Shown here: positions 25,971 through 39,159 of the stretch, piece after piece
Layout of the letters: each line of letters begins with the position of its first letter
How positions within the stretch are numbered: position 1 is the stretch's first letter
Source: Cyclina sinensis
Lineage: Eukaryota; Mollusca; Bivalvia; Venerida; Veneridae
Length of the DNA stretch: 64,000 nucleotides
Direction of reading: 5' to 3'
Assembly: GCA_012932295.1 (NCBI GenBank)
Contig: JAAONU010000013.1
Coordinates: 41,678,627-41,742,626 of the forward strand
Translations under genes and position numbers: made by a program
The notes under the pieces: generated by a model
What the model was told of the DNA's origin: nothing
Database searches by the model: none
What the model saw: the letters and a program-made list of their open reading frames with translations, nothing else

Positions 25971-27937
25971 TCCATTATTGAATGTTCGACGAAAATTGAA
26001 AACAAGAATATTTCAAATCTCAATTGTATTATCAAAGCAATTTCATTGACCGTAAGCTGTCTTTTAGAAACAGAAGATATTACAGAAGACACGTTCTGAC
26101 GGCATATCACTGCCAACAAAATTCGTCAAATCTTTTACTTGTTACATACACTTTATTCCTCACACATATAAAGTATATTTCAAGAATCCCCCCAAACCTT
26201 ATTTTCATTATAATCAGTCGGGGGGATAATTCGTCTATCAATATCTACTCTAGCTTGATTGTTTATAGATTGTCCTTTGAGAAAATTATACAAGGCAATC
26301 CGGAGTATGTAATTTTGGACTTGCAGTTTCTAGATAAAATGGCCATTGATAAAAATAGCAATGTACTGTTAAGAGCAATACTGCATGACAAATTTTCATG
26401 TTCCAAAATCAAACTGCAGTAGCAGGACTGGGTCGGTTATTATATCTTTGCATTCTGGACACAGTAAGGCATTATCGTTATCATGTGCTGGGATACTGAC
26501 AGACTTCTTGACTGGGAAAGAGTAAAGTCATTATCATAAATATACTATGTTTAGGCTGCCGTGCCAAAGTTCTTTTCTTTGGTACCTGAAAAGACTGACC
26601 AGACACTGATATCACTTGCCATTTCATTAGAGATCCATAGGTTCTTGGTCTTAGAAACTAACTGGTTTGTTTCAGTGGTGACTAAGACCAATTTGTCTTG
26701 ATTTTAGGTCCACAATCATTTTGTCTAGACCAGTAGACCAGAAAGCGGTTGCACTGTCTACTGGTGGAGTCCTGTAATTTATTTTGTTAAATGTGTCTGT
26801 AAAGAATCTTTAGTGCCTTTAAAAGCGTTAGTTTAGAGTGGTATTCGGTATTCCTTCGTTTTGTGCGTTGACTAGTTACTTAAGTTTGCGCGTAAAGACC
26901 AACTTATATCAAATCGTTTTGTCACATCGGTTCAAAGAGCTTTAAAAAATGGCTAGTTCTAAGACACAGAAAACCTAGCATACTGTAAAACTCTTAAAGC
27001 AGATAGTTGTTAGTGCCTTTATAATATAAAATAAAATAATGTATCCACCTGAGGGGAAAATAAGACGCAAAAAATCTCGTTTAAAACTTCTTTACCATCA
27101 AAGTACAACTCCTGCACAATAAGGCAGTTCATGTAGAATCTGCAAAATGCTTGAAAGGACCAAACAGAAAACAAATCAATAAACTGAAGAAACGTTTATC
27201 AATAGAAGGAAACGAACATCTTAGTGAAAGTTCCTTTACAATTTCTAAATCCATTCACATATATTGAATTCTACCAATGGAAAACACACTAAAAAGTCGT
27301 TTGGAAAGTAATCATTCAACTGTTTCATGACAAACGAAGTATGAAAAGAATGACAGTATTGATTGAGAAGTTGGTTCGACATGACATGTATATAAGAAAT
27401 GTTCATCAAGCATGGTCTCAGACGTAAAGGAAATACACTAGACTGTTACAAGAGTCTTCGAATGGCTCTCGATTTCTGATTAGAACACCGTACATTGTGA
27501 TACGAACGAGATTCATAAAGAGAATGCATAGATATGCAGTATACATTTGCGAGAAATAGTTGGAATCCTGTCTTAAAATGTCATCAGCTATTAAACGTTC
27601 GCCTCAAAATTTAAACAAGGCGTGGTTTCATTTAAAACAGTACGCCTAGGTACACAGTCATATTGTCTTGAAAAATGAAAAAAATGAATACGCAACTTCG
27701 AAATTTTACTATTCAACTATTCCGTTTACTTTTTAGCTCCAGATGCATTCTAAGAATGCATGCTTTTACATTTTCAATATGAAATAGTCTCCGGTGCAGC
27801 ATGCTCCCGTAACCACTAAAAAGTGGGATTGAAATTCCATGCAGCAAAGCTACGCGTATGATGTATATGCTTTAACTTTAGATAATAAACAAGTTCTTTT
27901 TAGACATAAATGTTTGTAATTTTCAAAAAAAAAAAAA
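25971..27937. other. Unassigned non-coding stretch
   Basis: No supported gene. A 132-codon open frame at 26024-26422 (plus strand) directly follows the minisatellite, shows no domain, and is near the length expected by chance in AT-rich DNA. Confidence 0.35.
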
Positions 27938-29665
27938 AAGAAAGACCATCCCCCTGTTTTACATTTATTCCGAGGTGAAACAACTATTAATAGTAGTCGC
28001 CGTATTCAATTATTAATTCGATGAGGCAATCCGGCTAAATGCGCATATAAGCACCAACAAAAGTTTAGGAAACAAAACAAAATATATTTGACTCCAAGAC
28101 AGATCTATCAGCTTCTAAAAACTATATATAGCTTGCTTTTACTCAACACTTGCGTAAGCAAATTACGTAAAACGTAACAACTAAAAACTAATCATTGTGT
28201 TAAGTTAATTTACACTACAACACACAGATACTGAATTCTGAACAACACTTAAAATTTTACAGTTGATTATCTCCGTCTTAATTGTATCTTGTGACACTTA
28301 ATTCTGACACATCTGAAAAGGAATTTATGACTCTTGGAAATTTCTAACGCAAGTGCTATATATGCCAACACAGGCGTGATAATCATATTAGATTTATTGT
28401 GATCTGTATGAAATAATCTTAATTTTTTATGTCTTTAAGACCAGTAAAATGTATAACACAGAATAATAGCTCGTACTTCCTGATATTACATTTAATTCTA
28501 TCAACGTACATTTTTTATCTATTTTAGTACTCTTTCCTATACATTTTATTACATTGCCTCACATTACACAATATCAAAGAATGTTTGCCGCTGCCTCTGT
28601 TTTCTTTTATACATTAAGTCTTATTTTGTCACAGATTCAGGGTAAACTGATGTTAAAATATATTTATAGCTGTGTCATTTCATTCCTGAAAGACATAAGT
28701 GCAAAAATTTGTAAGTGGTACATTTAGATAAGTGTTAGTTTGCAGACAAATGTGATTCTAAGTATACTGTCTAGTTATTTTGTAAGACTTCTATGTGAGC
28801 CATCTGTCTAGTCAGCTATGACCTATATTGAGGTATTTCATTCCGTTCGTTTCTTTTTTTTAACTCAAGATTAGCCCTTTTCAGACAGCATTTTACTTAC
28901 GTAACTGACACATACATTTGACATTTTTTTCGTTCTAAATGACTGTGAAACTTATCACAATATTCACTGTATGACCGTTTTCTTATATTAAGATTATGTA
29001 GGTTAAATGTACTCTTTATTAGTCCTTTAAGTGTTTCTTGCTTGCCAGCAAGATTTAACTAACTACCGTTTAACTTCTTATTACTTGTTCTTATTCGGAT
29101 ACCACCTTAATAAATCATTCCTTTAAAAATATATTCATATCGGGTTTCAGCGCGGTATTGCTTTTTGAAATATTTTATAAATGTAATGCGACAAGGTTAT
29201 TTCTTGATCAAATAGAAATCAAGTTTAAGTATTTATCAAGTTTGTCATGTTTATCACGTGAGTTTTAGAACTTCGTGCATCTTAACAATTATTGTGAAAT
29301 TTTAATGCAGTTGAGAATTATAAGTACACTGCATAAAGAAAGTATATATTACGATGTATGTTTATACTGCAATGCATTAATCAAAGTTGATAGTGTCTCT
29401 GCCAACAGAAATGACATGACTCTGTCTCAAGTTATTTTCACAGACATATTTATCTTTTCCAGTACATTTAATACTTCTTAAAGGCGGATGATTTATCTAC
29501 TTTCAATGAATAGTAAGAACTGTTTGTTTGAAAAGCAATATCATTACTTAGATTTGTTTGAAATCAAAAGTACTTTTTTGTGCAGAACGGTAAAACTAGA
29601 GCTGTATCTGACGATGAAACATCACTGCAAGCCATCGATCACTCCTAATAACTTAGACATTTTCA
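27938..29665 (+). repeat. Tandem duplication, copy 1 (about 1.73 kb)
   Basis: This segment aligns end to end with 29668-31455. Matching landmarks are the AGAAAGACCA start (27938/29673), ACATTTATTCCGA-TGAAACAA, ATATAAGCACCA, CAGCTTCTAAAA, GTAAGTGGTACATT, GCGGATGATTTATCTACTTT (29484/31279) and GATGATGAAACAT-like ends. The copies differ by many substitutions and small indels, so the duplication is old. Neither copy keeps a conserved open frame, which argues against coding content. Confidence 0.85.
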
Positions 29666-29667
29666 AC

Positions 29668-31455
29668 AAAAAGAAAGACCAACCCGTTTCTTGCATTTAT
29701 TCCGACATGAAACAATCATTAATAGTAATCTTATTGGATAAAAATGCAATAAGGCAACCCCGCTAAATGTGCATATAAGTACCAGCAAACATTCAGGAAA
29801 CAAGTCAAATTATATATAACTCCAAGCCAGTTCTATCCAGCTTCTAAAACTATACATCGCTTGCTTTAACACAAGAATTTTGCTTCTATGAATTACATAA
29901 GATTTAACAACTAAAACTAATCATTATGTTTATTTACGACATATAGACATTGAATTCAGAACAACACTTAAATCTTTACAACTGATTACCCCCGTCATAT
30001 CATATCTTGTAAGTCTGAATTCTGAAATATTTAAAAAGAAAGTTACGACTCTTAGAAATTTCCAACTCACGTGTTATTTACGCTATCACAGGCGCGACAG
30101 CAGTAAGAACATTATTATAATAGATTTATTGTGATCTGCTTGAAATAATGATGACTCAGTTGTTTTACATTAACTCTTATAACATATTCAGAGTGAACAA
30201 AACAAAAGTTTTATTCATTAACGTTCGAGAAAAAAAAAACGAAATACGAACAGAAGTTGTTTCAACTACTACTTGCATGAGAATACATGAGATATTACTT
30301 TTTAAAAAAGTTATTTTAAAGAACGACTTTTACACTAACACAAAGAACATGACAAGGCCTAAACTTCGATACTTTCGACACTTGTCTTGTGAAAACCGCA
30401 ATGTAGAATTTCTTCTTGTTTAGAGTTTTGTAACTCTTGAGAGGAGGTCCTACAAGTGTTAAGGGTAGGACAAAAGACGCTTTGATATTATTGAAGTTAA
30501 ACTATAGTCATGGCCGTGCCATTTCATTCCTGAAAGACATACATTCAAGCGGGAAGATCTGTAAGTGGTACATTAAGACAATCTTAATTCTAAGTATACA
30601 GTCTAGTTATTGGGTAAGTCATTTATGTGAGTTATTTGTCTAGTCAGCTTCGGCCTATATTGAGGTATTTCATTCCGTTCGCTTTTTAAAACTAAAGATT
30701 AGCGTTTTTCAGATATAACATTTCACGTACGTACTTAACAAATGACATACACATTTGACTTTGTACTAAGTGACTGTGAAGCTTACACAATTTTCACTGT
30801 ATGACAGTTTCCATGTTTTAAGATTTGTTGGTCAAAAATTTTCTATTGGTTAGCCCTTTCGGTATTTCCTAATTTCCACCTTTAGTTTACTAACTACCGT
30901 TTAACCTCTTGTAGTTTGTTGTTAATCATATTCCACACTAGTAAATCATTCCTTTACAAATATATTCATATTCAGTGTGCTATTACTTTTCGAAATATTT
31001 CATAAATATATTGCGACAAGGTTATTTCTTGAACAAATAGTTATCAGGTTTGTCATGTTTATCACGTAAGTTTAGGAATTTAATACATCTAAACATAAAT
31101 TGTGAAATTTTAATGCAATTGAAAATTATTATCACACGGCATAAAGAAAGTATATTTATGCTGCAATGAATTAATCAAATTTGATAGTGTCCCTGCCAAC
31201 AGAAATGACACGACTCTGTCTCAAGTTATTTTCACAGATATATTTATCTTTTCCAATACATTTAATACTCCTTAAAAGCGGATGATTTATCTACTTTCAA
31301 TGAATGGTTTAGAACTATTTGTTCGAATCACAAATTTCTTTACATATATTTATTTAAAATAAAAAAAATTGAATTTGTGCGGAACTGTTTGTGATGATGA
31401 AACATGTAATACTTATTATCACTGTAAATCATCAATCGCTCGTAATATCTTGCAT
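29668..31455 (+). repeat. Tandem duplication, copy 2 (about 1.79 kb)
   Basis: This is the second copy of the unit starting at 27938, in direct orientation and immediately adjacent. The best-preserved block is roughly 31170-31310 against 29380-29510, including CTGCCAACAGAAATGACA and GACTCTGTCTCAAGTTATTT. Its middle part (about 30200-30480) differs most from copy 1, where open frames of 91 and 68 codons appear that copy 1 lacks, so they are unlikely to be real. Confidence 0.85.
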
Positions 31456-31562
31456 GAACACGTTATAATTTGTCGATGCAGAAATCAGGTTAGGATCATT
31501 GTGTACTTAACCTAGGATATAACCTAGGATACTGAATGTAGGAAATACTTTAAAGAAACTAC

Positions 31563-31700
31563 TATACACCAACAAACTTTCGCGAATACTGTATTTTCCG
31601 TTTATCACCCTCTAGACGCTTTCGCGATGATATTCTTTCGCGGAAACTAACCAGCCGCTGATAACGAAAAACTGGAACTTATCTGGTGTATATTTTGTTA
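31563..31700. mobile_element. Possible small foldback element with TTTCGCG motifs
   Basis: TATACACCA (about 31564) and TGGTGTATA (about 31683) are inverted. Inside are several TTTCGCG/CGCGGAAA words (31579, 31621, 31635) in a region otherwise poor in CpG. It looks like a short MITE, but target duplications are not clear. Confidence 0.4.
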
Positions 31701-31859
31701 AGAAGCTTCTTAATAAATTCATATTATATTACAATTCTTGTATTTTGTAGTTGAAATAAGCCTCGCCTCTTGTAGCCATGCATATTTATATATCGATATA
31801 ACTTTCACAATTTATATATAGAGTAATCCAAAAAATATCTGTTCCAAAAAGTGAGAAAA

Positions 31860-32460
31860 AGCATATCAGGAAAACCACTGTCAAAAAACACACTCTCCCT
31901 ACAAGTCAAAAAGTAGAGGAAAAGATAGCACCAATGCATTTATAGACCAACTAAAATAGGACACCACAAACGATTTACGAAAATGTGAACCAGAGGGGTT
32001 AACACCTTGGAACGGCCAGTGGCAAAAACATTTGCCACTGAGGTTTAATAAGGTTCTAGGGTGCACTAACCTCACACTTGCCCCTAGGTTATAATAAGAA
32101 CAAACAAGCACAAATTGTCCTGGTGAATTAACTCCAACCCAATCATCAACTCGACAATGTTGCAGGCAAAAGCACACATACGTTTGAAACATAAAAATCT
32201 AATGGCATTGTAGCTTAGAGTGAAAATGATAGGTACTCAATGACCTTATTGACACCAGAGTACTTGTAGTAGAAGCAACAAGAACACGACAGCAGGAATA
32301 AAATCGACTGATCAAGTTTCTACATCCTTTTAAAGATTTCCCTAGAAACATTCATAAACTCTCAATTCCCTGCCACCGCCGTGCAAACAAAGAGGAAAAC
32401 AAAGCGATCAACCGTAGAAGGGTTAACCATCAAGCAGACAGAGCTCTGCAGAATATCATG
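31860..32460. repeat. Higher-GC block, probably a transposon remnant
   Basis: Composition shifts upward here and the stretch contains an internal inverted pair, AGTGGCAAA and TTTGCCACT (about 32019-32041). A 97-codon minus-strand frame crosses it but matches no domain I can name. The base composition and isolation suggest a degraded mobile element; the class is undetermined. Confidence 0.3.
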
Positions 32461-34104
32461 TCGTAGCTTTTCAAATTATTCTCAAATCTTGTCAGCATTT
32501 TGCCAGGAAATAAAATATTTTTAATATTTCGACATATCAGAAATTAAGTTTCGTCCCAGGTATCTATGCTTATACGGAGCAAAACAGATTCGCAACTTAT
32601 GTTCCCAAGAATCAGTTGTGTTAAATTATTGTTCAAACCAGTCAATGGGTCAGGAAAAGAGTTTTGAGATTTTTCCTTTCAGCAGCCAGAGTTCTTGATG
32701 TATCTCACTACGCCAGTAACATTCTGGTAAAGTAAGGTTATAAGCAGCCCAAGAATTTTAGAGGATGTGTCGTTTGAATGGAGTTGTTGACAGACGGGCC
32801 GGAAGGACGACGTACATTAGGCGATCCTCATAGCTGACATGAGCCAGACGGTTGGGGTGAGTTGAAATAAAACCTTTCTCTGTAGCATAAAGGCAGGATA
32901 AATGAATTCTGAAGACAAAGACAATTTCGATTAAAGACATCTGTCTGACATGGCATTTCTGAGATATGACATGTTAATCAAGATTGACCCTTATTATTGT
33001 ATTCGATCATAAGAAAATTTATATTGACCTCAATATTTAAATGACTCGCGATTTCTGAAGATAAACGTTAATATTTTTTTGGTTTTGTTTGTTTGTTGTT
33101 TTTTACAACAAATGTTTACGTTTTTACGTTGGAGAAATCTGAAACACTGACAGCTGCTGATGTGTCAGCCAAAGTCCTTATACTGGTTCGTCCGTCTGTA
33201 CAGAAAAATTTGGCAAGAAAGAGTACAATATAGTTAGGAAAAAACTACAATATCTTTGTTCTTCCTTTTTTAGCCTATCGAAGAACCTAAAATAAAAATA
33301 ATATTTCCTTCAAATTCAAAAGAACATGTTATGAAACCATAGTTAAGTTACAGTTATAAGATATTCCAGTATAGGAATATTCTATGTAGAATAAAAAGAT
33401 TACTTTGGTTTTACTAGGTCAGGAAAGCACATGGCTCCTCTAAAAATAACTCAATAAAAATGTCAAATTTATAAACAAATTTCAATTAACCATTACTATA
33501 TTTGTAATTATCAACTAATAACTTTGTCAAATCAAATATTTAAAACTGTTCATGCATTTCTCAGCAAAACTTTTCGCAACTGATCAATATCTGACACTAT
33601 TTTTATTCAAGACTTTCCATACATTTTTTCACATTACAAATCTGGACTTTTAAGTAAATATTAAGTATACAGTTTCCCTGTATTTATGACAGAAATTGCA
33701 GTATCGCTGTTTGCTGCTGAGAGATGTCGTTGTAGAGAGGAGAATGTCAAGGCAAAGTACAATCATGTTGACGTCATTGTTGTTATCATGACATTGCTGA
33801 CGTTCAGAGATGATCTGAGTAGTTGAACTGTGTATATTTAAAGCATTGTGCAGAAGAACAGCAAATATAGGCAACAACAACCAGGAAAAGTCTTACGACA
33901 TCCCACACTTATAACGAAACAAATGTTTCTTTCTGTCCTTATAATTTCTGATAAGGATTTGCTTTGCAGCACTGAATACAATCACATCTCTTAAAACCGC
34001 CCTCAAATATGATATTTATGACAACAAATAGGTCAAAATGATATGAAAAGTACCATTTTAGATACTACGCTTCCAAAAGAGTCATTTAATAACATAATGA
34101 ACTG
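32461..34104. other. Unassigned non-coding stretch
   Basis: No supported gene or recognised repeat. Confidence 0.4.
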
Positions 34105-34330
34105 GTAGGGAGTTAGCAGTAGCAGTACACAGTAGCAGTAGGAAAAACGTGAAGTTGGCAGTAGCAGTACCAGCAGTAGCAATAGGAAAAACGTAAAGTT
34201 GGCAGTAGCAGTAAGAGCAGTAGTACTAGATAAAACTTGAAGTTTCAGTAGCAGTAGGTGCAGAAGCAGTACATAAAACGTGAAGTTGACAAATTCACGT
34301 TTTCCCACTGCTTTGTACTGCTACTGCTCA
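34105..34330 (-). repeat. CTACTG/CTGCTA minisatellite, minus orientation
   Basis: This is the reverse complement of the repeat at 25775-25970, with GCAGTAGCAGTA blocks separated by GGAAAAACGTGAAGTTGGC. The last part (about 34296-34330) flips to the plus orientation (AATTCACGTTTTCCCACTGC), so the array ends in a local inverted repeat around 34286-34305. Confidence 0.85.
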
Positions 34331-35099
34331 GTTCCTATACATTATTCACTTGATATTTGATGCTCTATCATGTAGACTTTGTGGTGTTGTGACGTTAAGT
34401 TTAACGTCCTGTTATATTAAGATATATCAGGCGGTACTACATGCTGCTCCTTTATAAATATTAAAGTTTATTCAGTTCAAAATGATCAATCTCCATTACA
34501 GTCAAGACAAATACCAAACCACAGAGGGTGTGCAGAATGTTCAGTTGACTTCTTTAAATTCTTATATGACACTAAACATTCAAACACCGTTGCAAATTCA
34601 TTTTATGACTGGCCCATAAAACTGTTTACCTTAAACATCTTTACAGTCTTCGAATTTAGACGCCGGACCGAAGGCCAAGTCCACCAAAATGACTGACGGT
34701 CCAGTAAAAAGTTACAAATCAGTAGTCCGACTGTCCAGTGAATATTGGTGCTGCTTTTTTAAACTAAATACAGTGAACAAAGTTGAGAAACAAGTAAAAA
34801 GTTGTGTTTTTGAAAATAAAATGAAATTGTTTCTTAAAAATGCATTCTTCTCCATAGAACAGCGATTCGTTAACCCCAACTACAACATAACGCATTCGTA
34901 CTTAGTTTACACATAACCGGTGCTCCCTTTCCAGTTTTCGTGATAAATATGATGTTTTATTTTAATTATTGACCAAGCTATTTCTGGTGTAAAGAGAAAA
35001 AAGCCAGCCGAAAGTAACACATTATTTTCATTATTCTGTTTCATGAAATAACTCTGTTTCGGTTTCCTGTTTTGTTTTTCTTCTTTTTTTACATGCATG
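34331..35099. other. Unassigned non-coding stretch
   Basis: No supported gene. Confidence 0.4.
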
Positions 35100-35205
35100 C
35101 ATACATTTTCGGAAAGTGACATCCGATCCATTCCATTACACTCATTTATCGACCAAGGTACATAATGTAGTCGTACGGAATATATACAAGGGGTAATAAA
35201 TGGTG
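35100..35205. mobile_element. Deleted relative of the foldback element at 54.8-55.2 kb
   Basis: TCCGATCCATTCCATTACAC followed by ATTTATCGACCAAGG matches the left arm of the 54.75-kb element. It runs directly into GTACATAATGTAGTCGTACG and GAATATATAC, which match that element's right arm. The interior of about 280 bp is missing, so this is a collapsed hairpin copy. Confidence 0.6.
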
Positions 35206-35335
35206 ACATATATATGTATATGCATATATGGCATTTTCAGAAGTTGGGAAAAAAAGTTAAGATAACAATCTGGTAAAAAGTTTAACTGAACTGACAGTGT
35301 CCTGTACAAATGAATCAATTATACCAGAGCTTTTT

Positions 35336-35510
35336 TCACAGGTTGGGGAATGTGCCCTTCCCTTAAATTTGGGGAAATTTAATGCAGTTTTTTTGCAAAA
35401 GGGGAAGAAAAAACTTGATGTAAACTGAATTTTAGGGGAAAACTATGATTTTAAGGAATTTTCCTAAGGGAAAGACGCCTGTAAACGGCGTAGAAGGGGC
35501 AAAAACCCTT
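35336..35510. repeat. Dispersed repeat with GGGGAA motifs
   Basis: Repeated words (GGTTGGGGAATG, TTTGGGGAAATTT, AAGGGGAAG, TAGGGGAAAAC) precede a short inverted piece, GCCTGTAAACGGC (about 35478-35490). The block differs from its flanks in base composition. It is probably an old dispersed element. Confidence 0.45.
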
Positions 35511-35531
35511 GAATACTATTATTTTCACTAA

Positions 35532-35680
35532 ACAATACTATTGTTAGGCTATGAAGCAAGTTCAAAGTATAATTAATATTATTTTTAACATTGTGGTGAC
35601 AAGTTTACAATACTATTGTTAGGCTATGAAGGAAGTTCAAAGTATAATTAATATTATTTTTGACATTGTGGTGACAAGTT
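35532..35680 (+). repeat. Recent 75-bp tandem duplication
   Basis: A segment starting ACAATACTATTGTTAGGCTA and ending GTGGTGACAAGTT occurs at 35532-35605 and again at 35607-35680. Only about two substitutions separate the copies (GAAGCAAG/GAAGGAAG and TTTTAACATT/TTTTGACATT). Confidence 0.95.
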
Positions 35681-38600
35681 CTACTTCAAAACATAGTCTT
35701 ATTGTTTTGTTCATCCTTATAGCATTGTTCACAGCTATTATTCGGTCCAGTTAAATGTCATTCGGTCCAGTCAGATTATTGCCTTGGCTGGTCCGAAGGT
35801 TCAGTGCTTCAAAAAGTTATTCGTGAAGACTGTCTTTACACAAAGGTTGAACACTTTTTTTTTATCATTAATAAGTTTTTAATTCGGCGATTGAAACAAG
35901 CATTCATAAGAAACCAATTTTGAGAAAATAATCATTGACATTTTTTTACAAAACTTGGCTACTTATTCGCACTTTACAATATCTATTGTCAATATCACTA
36001 GAGAAATGTGAATCAAGTTAATACCTTAAGAAACTGTAGCTAGTGTTAATATTAATATTATAATAGTCTTATACCAGAATTCTTAGGAAACAATTAATTT
36101 TACTTTTTCATTCTAACAGACACTAACTTATACTAAAATCTAATTAAAATTTCGTGAAACATTTACTCCTACAGATACTTTTGTCAATTAAATTTTAAGA
36201 TCACATTGGTTTTTTTTACAAAGCGCTTCATACTTACAGTTGAAGATCAGCCCTTAACGCTAAAATCCATTAAAAATAATAATCCAGCGTTGGGAAACAT
36301 GATTTGAAAATCGTTTTACTTCTCTTTATACTGTGTTTAACATCAAAGTATAATCACGGTAGTGGTATCAAATTCACTCCGAAATAATGTGTTTAAAGTT
36401 TATAAGCAAACTTTACTGTAAGCAATTTGAATCAATAAATTTTAGCATAAAATTATTATTCCATGATAGTTTCTTTGATAACAATATTCAAGAAAACAAT
36501 AAACCCTAGAAAACAATCACTGCAGAAGTCTTTCACAATGGCTTACAGACAAGATAAATGAATTCTTAAGAAAATGACACATTGATCAAGAAGTAGCAGT
36601 CCTAGATGACAAATATGAGAAATGACATGTTCATCAAGCTTTGTATATGACCCAGTTTGCAAGAACACTTATCTGTTACCAGAGTATTCAAAGGGCTCTT
36701 GAGTTTTGATCAGAAAACAGTTCATCCTGGTTCAATAGGAGCTTTATTTGGTAAAAGGGAAAAAAGATTGCCCTTGCAGCTGAACAACTGTTGAGTATAT
36801 AAAAAATGTCGTTGATGTTCTGTTTTTTTCCAAATAACTGAACAAAAAATAAATCAAAGAATAAAACATAGTCAGAAAAAAGATATACATTCTTTATATC
36901 TTCTCGCTTGTAAAAGTTTTCTTGTATGCGTTCGTTTCATTTTCAAGTACACTTTTTATAGTTAATCAGTATAATATATATTATTTTTGCCTACATTTAT
37001 CTATTATTACATACATTTATTTCTTTTACGTTTTTTTTTCAACTTCACTGAAGTTCTAGAAAAGTGTTTTTGTCTGTATCACAAAATTCAGAAACAGATA
37101 GTTGCACATCATAATATGTGATACTGAATCCTCGCTCAAACAGAATTAAATCTTTAGAACTGACTCTTTCTGTCAAGCTTGTTCATGGTGATGAATCGTC
37201 TTGACAGAATACATAAAAGTAACACAGAGTATTTATAAGGTCAATGACAATACATGAGTCGCAACAACATAATAAGAATTAGTTTATATTGTTTTTATGC
37301 AAAACCTATTTATTTAAGTATATACTACAGTTCCAAGGATATATTTTCATATAAGTTTGCGGAGGCAGTAACATTTTTCAAGCCAAGAACGTTGAAACAA
37401 GAAAGTCATCTGAATTGCAGAGTGAGATCAGTGTCAATGTTTGCAAAAAGGATTAACAGCTGACCCTACCTTCAGAGCAGTTCCTTTTTTTTAAATGACG
37501 TTTTCTTAGAGGGTTCCAAACTTTTTTTTCAAACGTACACCGCTTACTATAATTGCTAAAAACTGACATAATTTAGAATGTGAACTGCTGTTTACAATTC
37601 TGTCATTCTGGTAATAAACACTGCATTGTTTATGTATTTTTCGTACAATGTTGTAATTAACGTCAGTGCCAATACTTTTAGCTAATTATGACAAAGCGTG
37701 CATTGCACTTACAGCAAAGTTGTTGTTGCAATGTACACAATAACCTTCATTCGCGCCGAATGTATCAAATGAATTAACAAATATATCTTCCCACTTTCTA
37801 AGAATTTGCAGCTTAAACTGAAAATATCACAATTATATATAAAGAACACACAAAAGTAGCGACATTTAATGACATCATACAATGACATTTACACAGCTGC
37901 ACCCCAAAAAACAGACTTGTTATTTTGATATTCTGTATTTCTGAATTAACGAAACCCTCTAACGAAATGATTTATAGCATTGAAGCTTGAAGACCTTTAT
38001 GAAAATACTTGAAAACCTACATCTATTCATTAATAACAAGTAAATAATTATTCCATAGAATGGTTATATTAGACATACCATCAATGCTGAACAAATTGTG
38101 TCTTGAAATGCAGTTCAAGATTAAACCCGTCTACGCATATATACTTTATTCAAAATGTAAATGAAGTAATATTTCATTCACTTCATTTAATTTATCATTC
38201 TCATTTTAGAATATTATGATAGGTAGAACATTCTTAGAAAGCAGAGGTAATTCTTGTACACAAATCTTAACTGCGTCTTGGCTTTAATATTTCCTGATAA
38301 ACATAATCTGGAGCAAAGGAAATCCTAACAAACAAAAGTGTTCATTACAAGAAATAATCTAAAACAAATGTCAAAACAAAAACTGTTGAATAAAGTAGGT
38401 TAAGGCATTGTCATGCTCTTCTATAACATGCAATAGCAGATAATGTGATATGTCGTTAATGGCACAGTGCTTTTTATATATTATAAATATTAACTGCAAA
38501 CATAATGCCAACATTCAACATTACTACAGTATAAATAACCTCATCCAATGCCAAAGTCCTTGTTTTTTTTAATGTATAACATTTACAATGTATGCAATCC

Positions 38601-39159
38601 AATGTATGTTCAGTTAGGGTTTCTATGAAGTCTACATTAACCGCCCCAAGGTATATTGTAGTAGAAGAAATGTATCAGAAAAAGCCGTATTCTCATGTCA
38701 AGCATTTAGTGTACTAATGCTCTGCTATAGACAGCCTCTTCATAAAAAATAAATGTCTGAATTTCGAGACATTTATTTCATAGTTTTCATTATACTTATT
38801 CGCCTACTGAAATGTGATCAACTGGTTCTTAGTTATTCAGTCGCAAATAAAATAAGGTTTTTACTGTAACAAATATTAAACAATTAGTAATGGGCTATTT
38901 ACGTCACGTTTTCGAGATTATGCAATATCTAGTCAAATATTAAAATTCACCAAAACACGTGAGACGGGACTTTTTATACTTGTACTATAAATACATTGCC
39001 GTCCCTACTTTCAATATACTACACTACAACGCAATAGAATAATGCGGACGTAATATTAATCCAGGAAGTTAAATCTAAACAAGCAAATTCGTTGAATTGA
39101 TATCCCCCACCGAATGATATAAATCACTGAAACGAGGCTGTATAATCAACCTTTTACAT
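35681..39159. other. Long AT-rich non-coding region
   Basis: No coding exon, RNA gene or clear repeat was recognised. Confidence 0.4.

Noticed and set aside
26024..26422. 132-codon plus-strand frame
   Set aside because: It directly follows a minisatellite, shows no domain and is near chance expectation.
31899..32192. 97-codon minus-strand frame in the GC-richer block
   Set aside because: No domain recognised; more likely a chance frame in a degraded mobile element.
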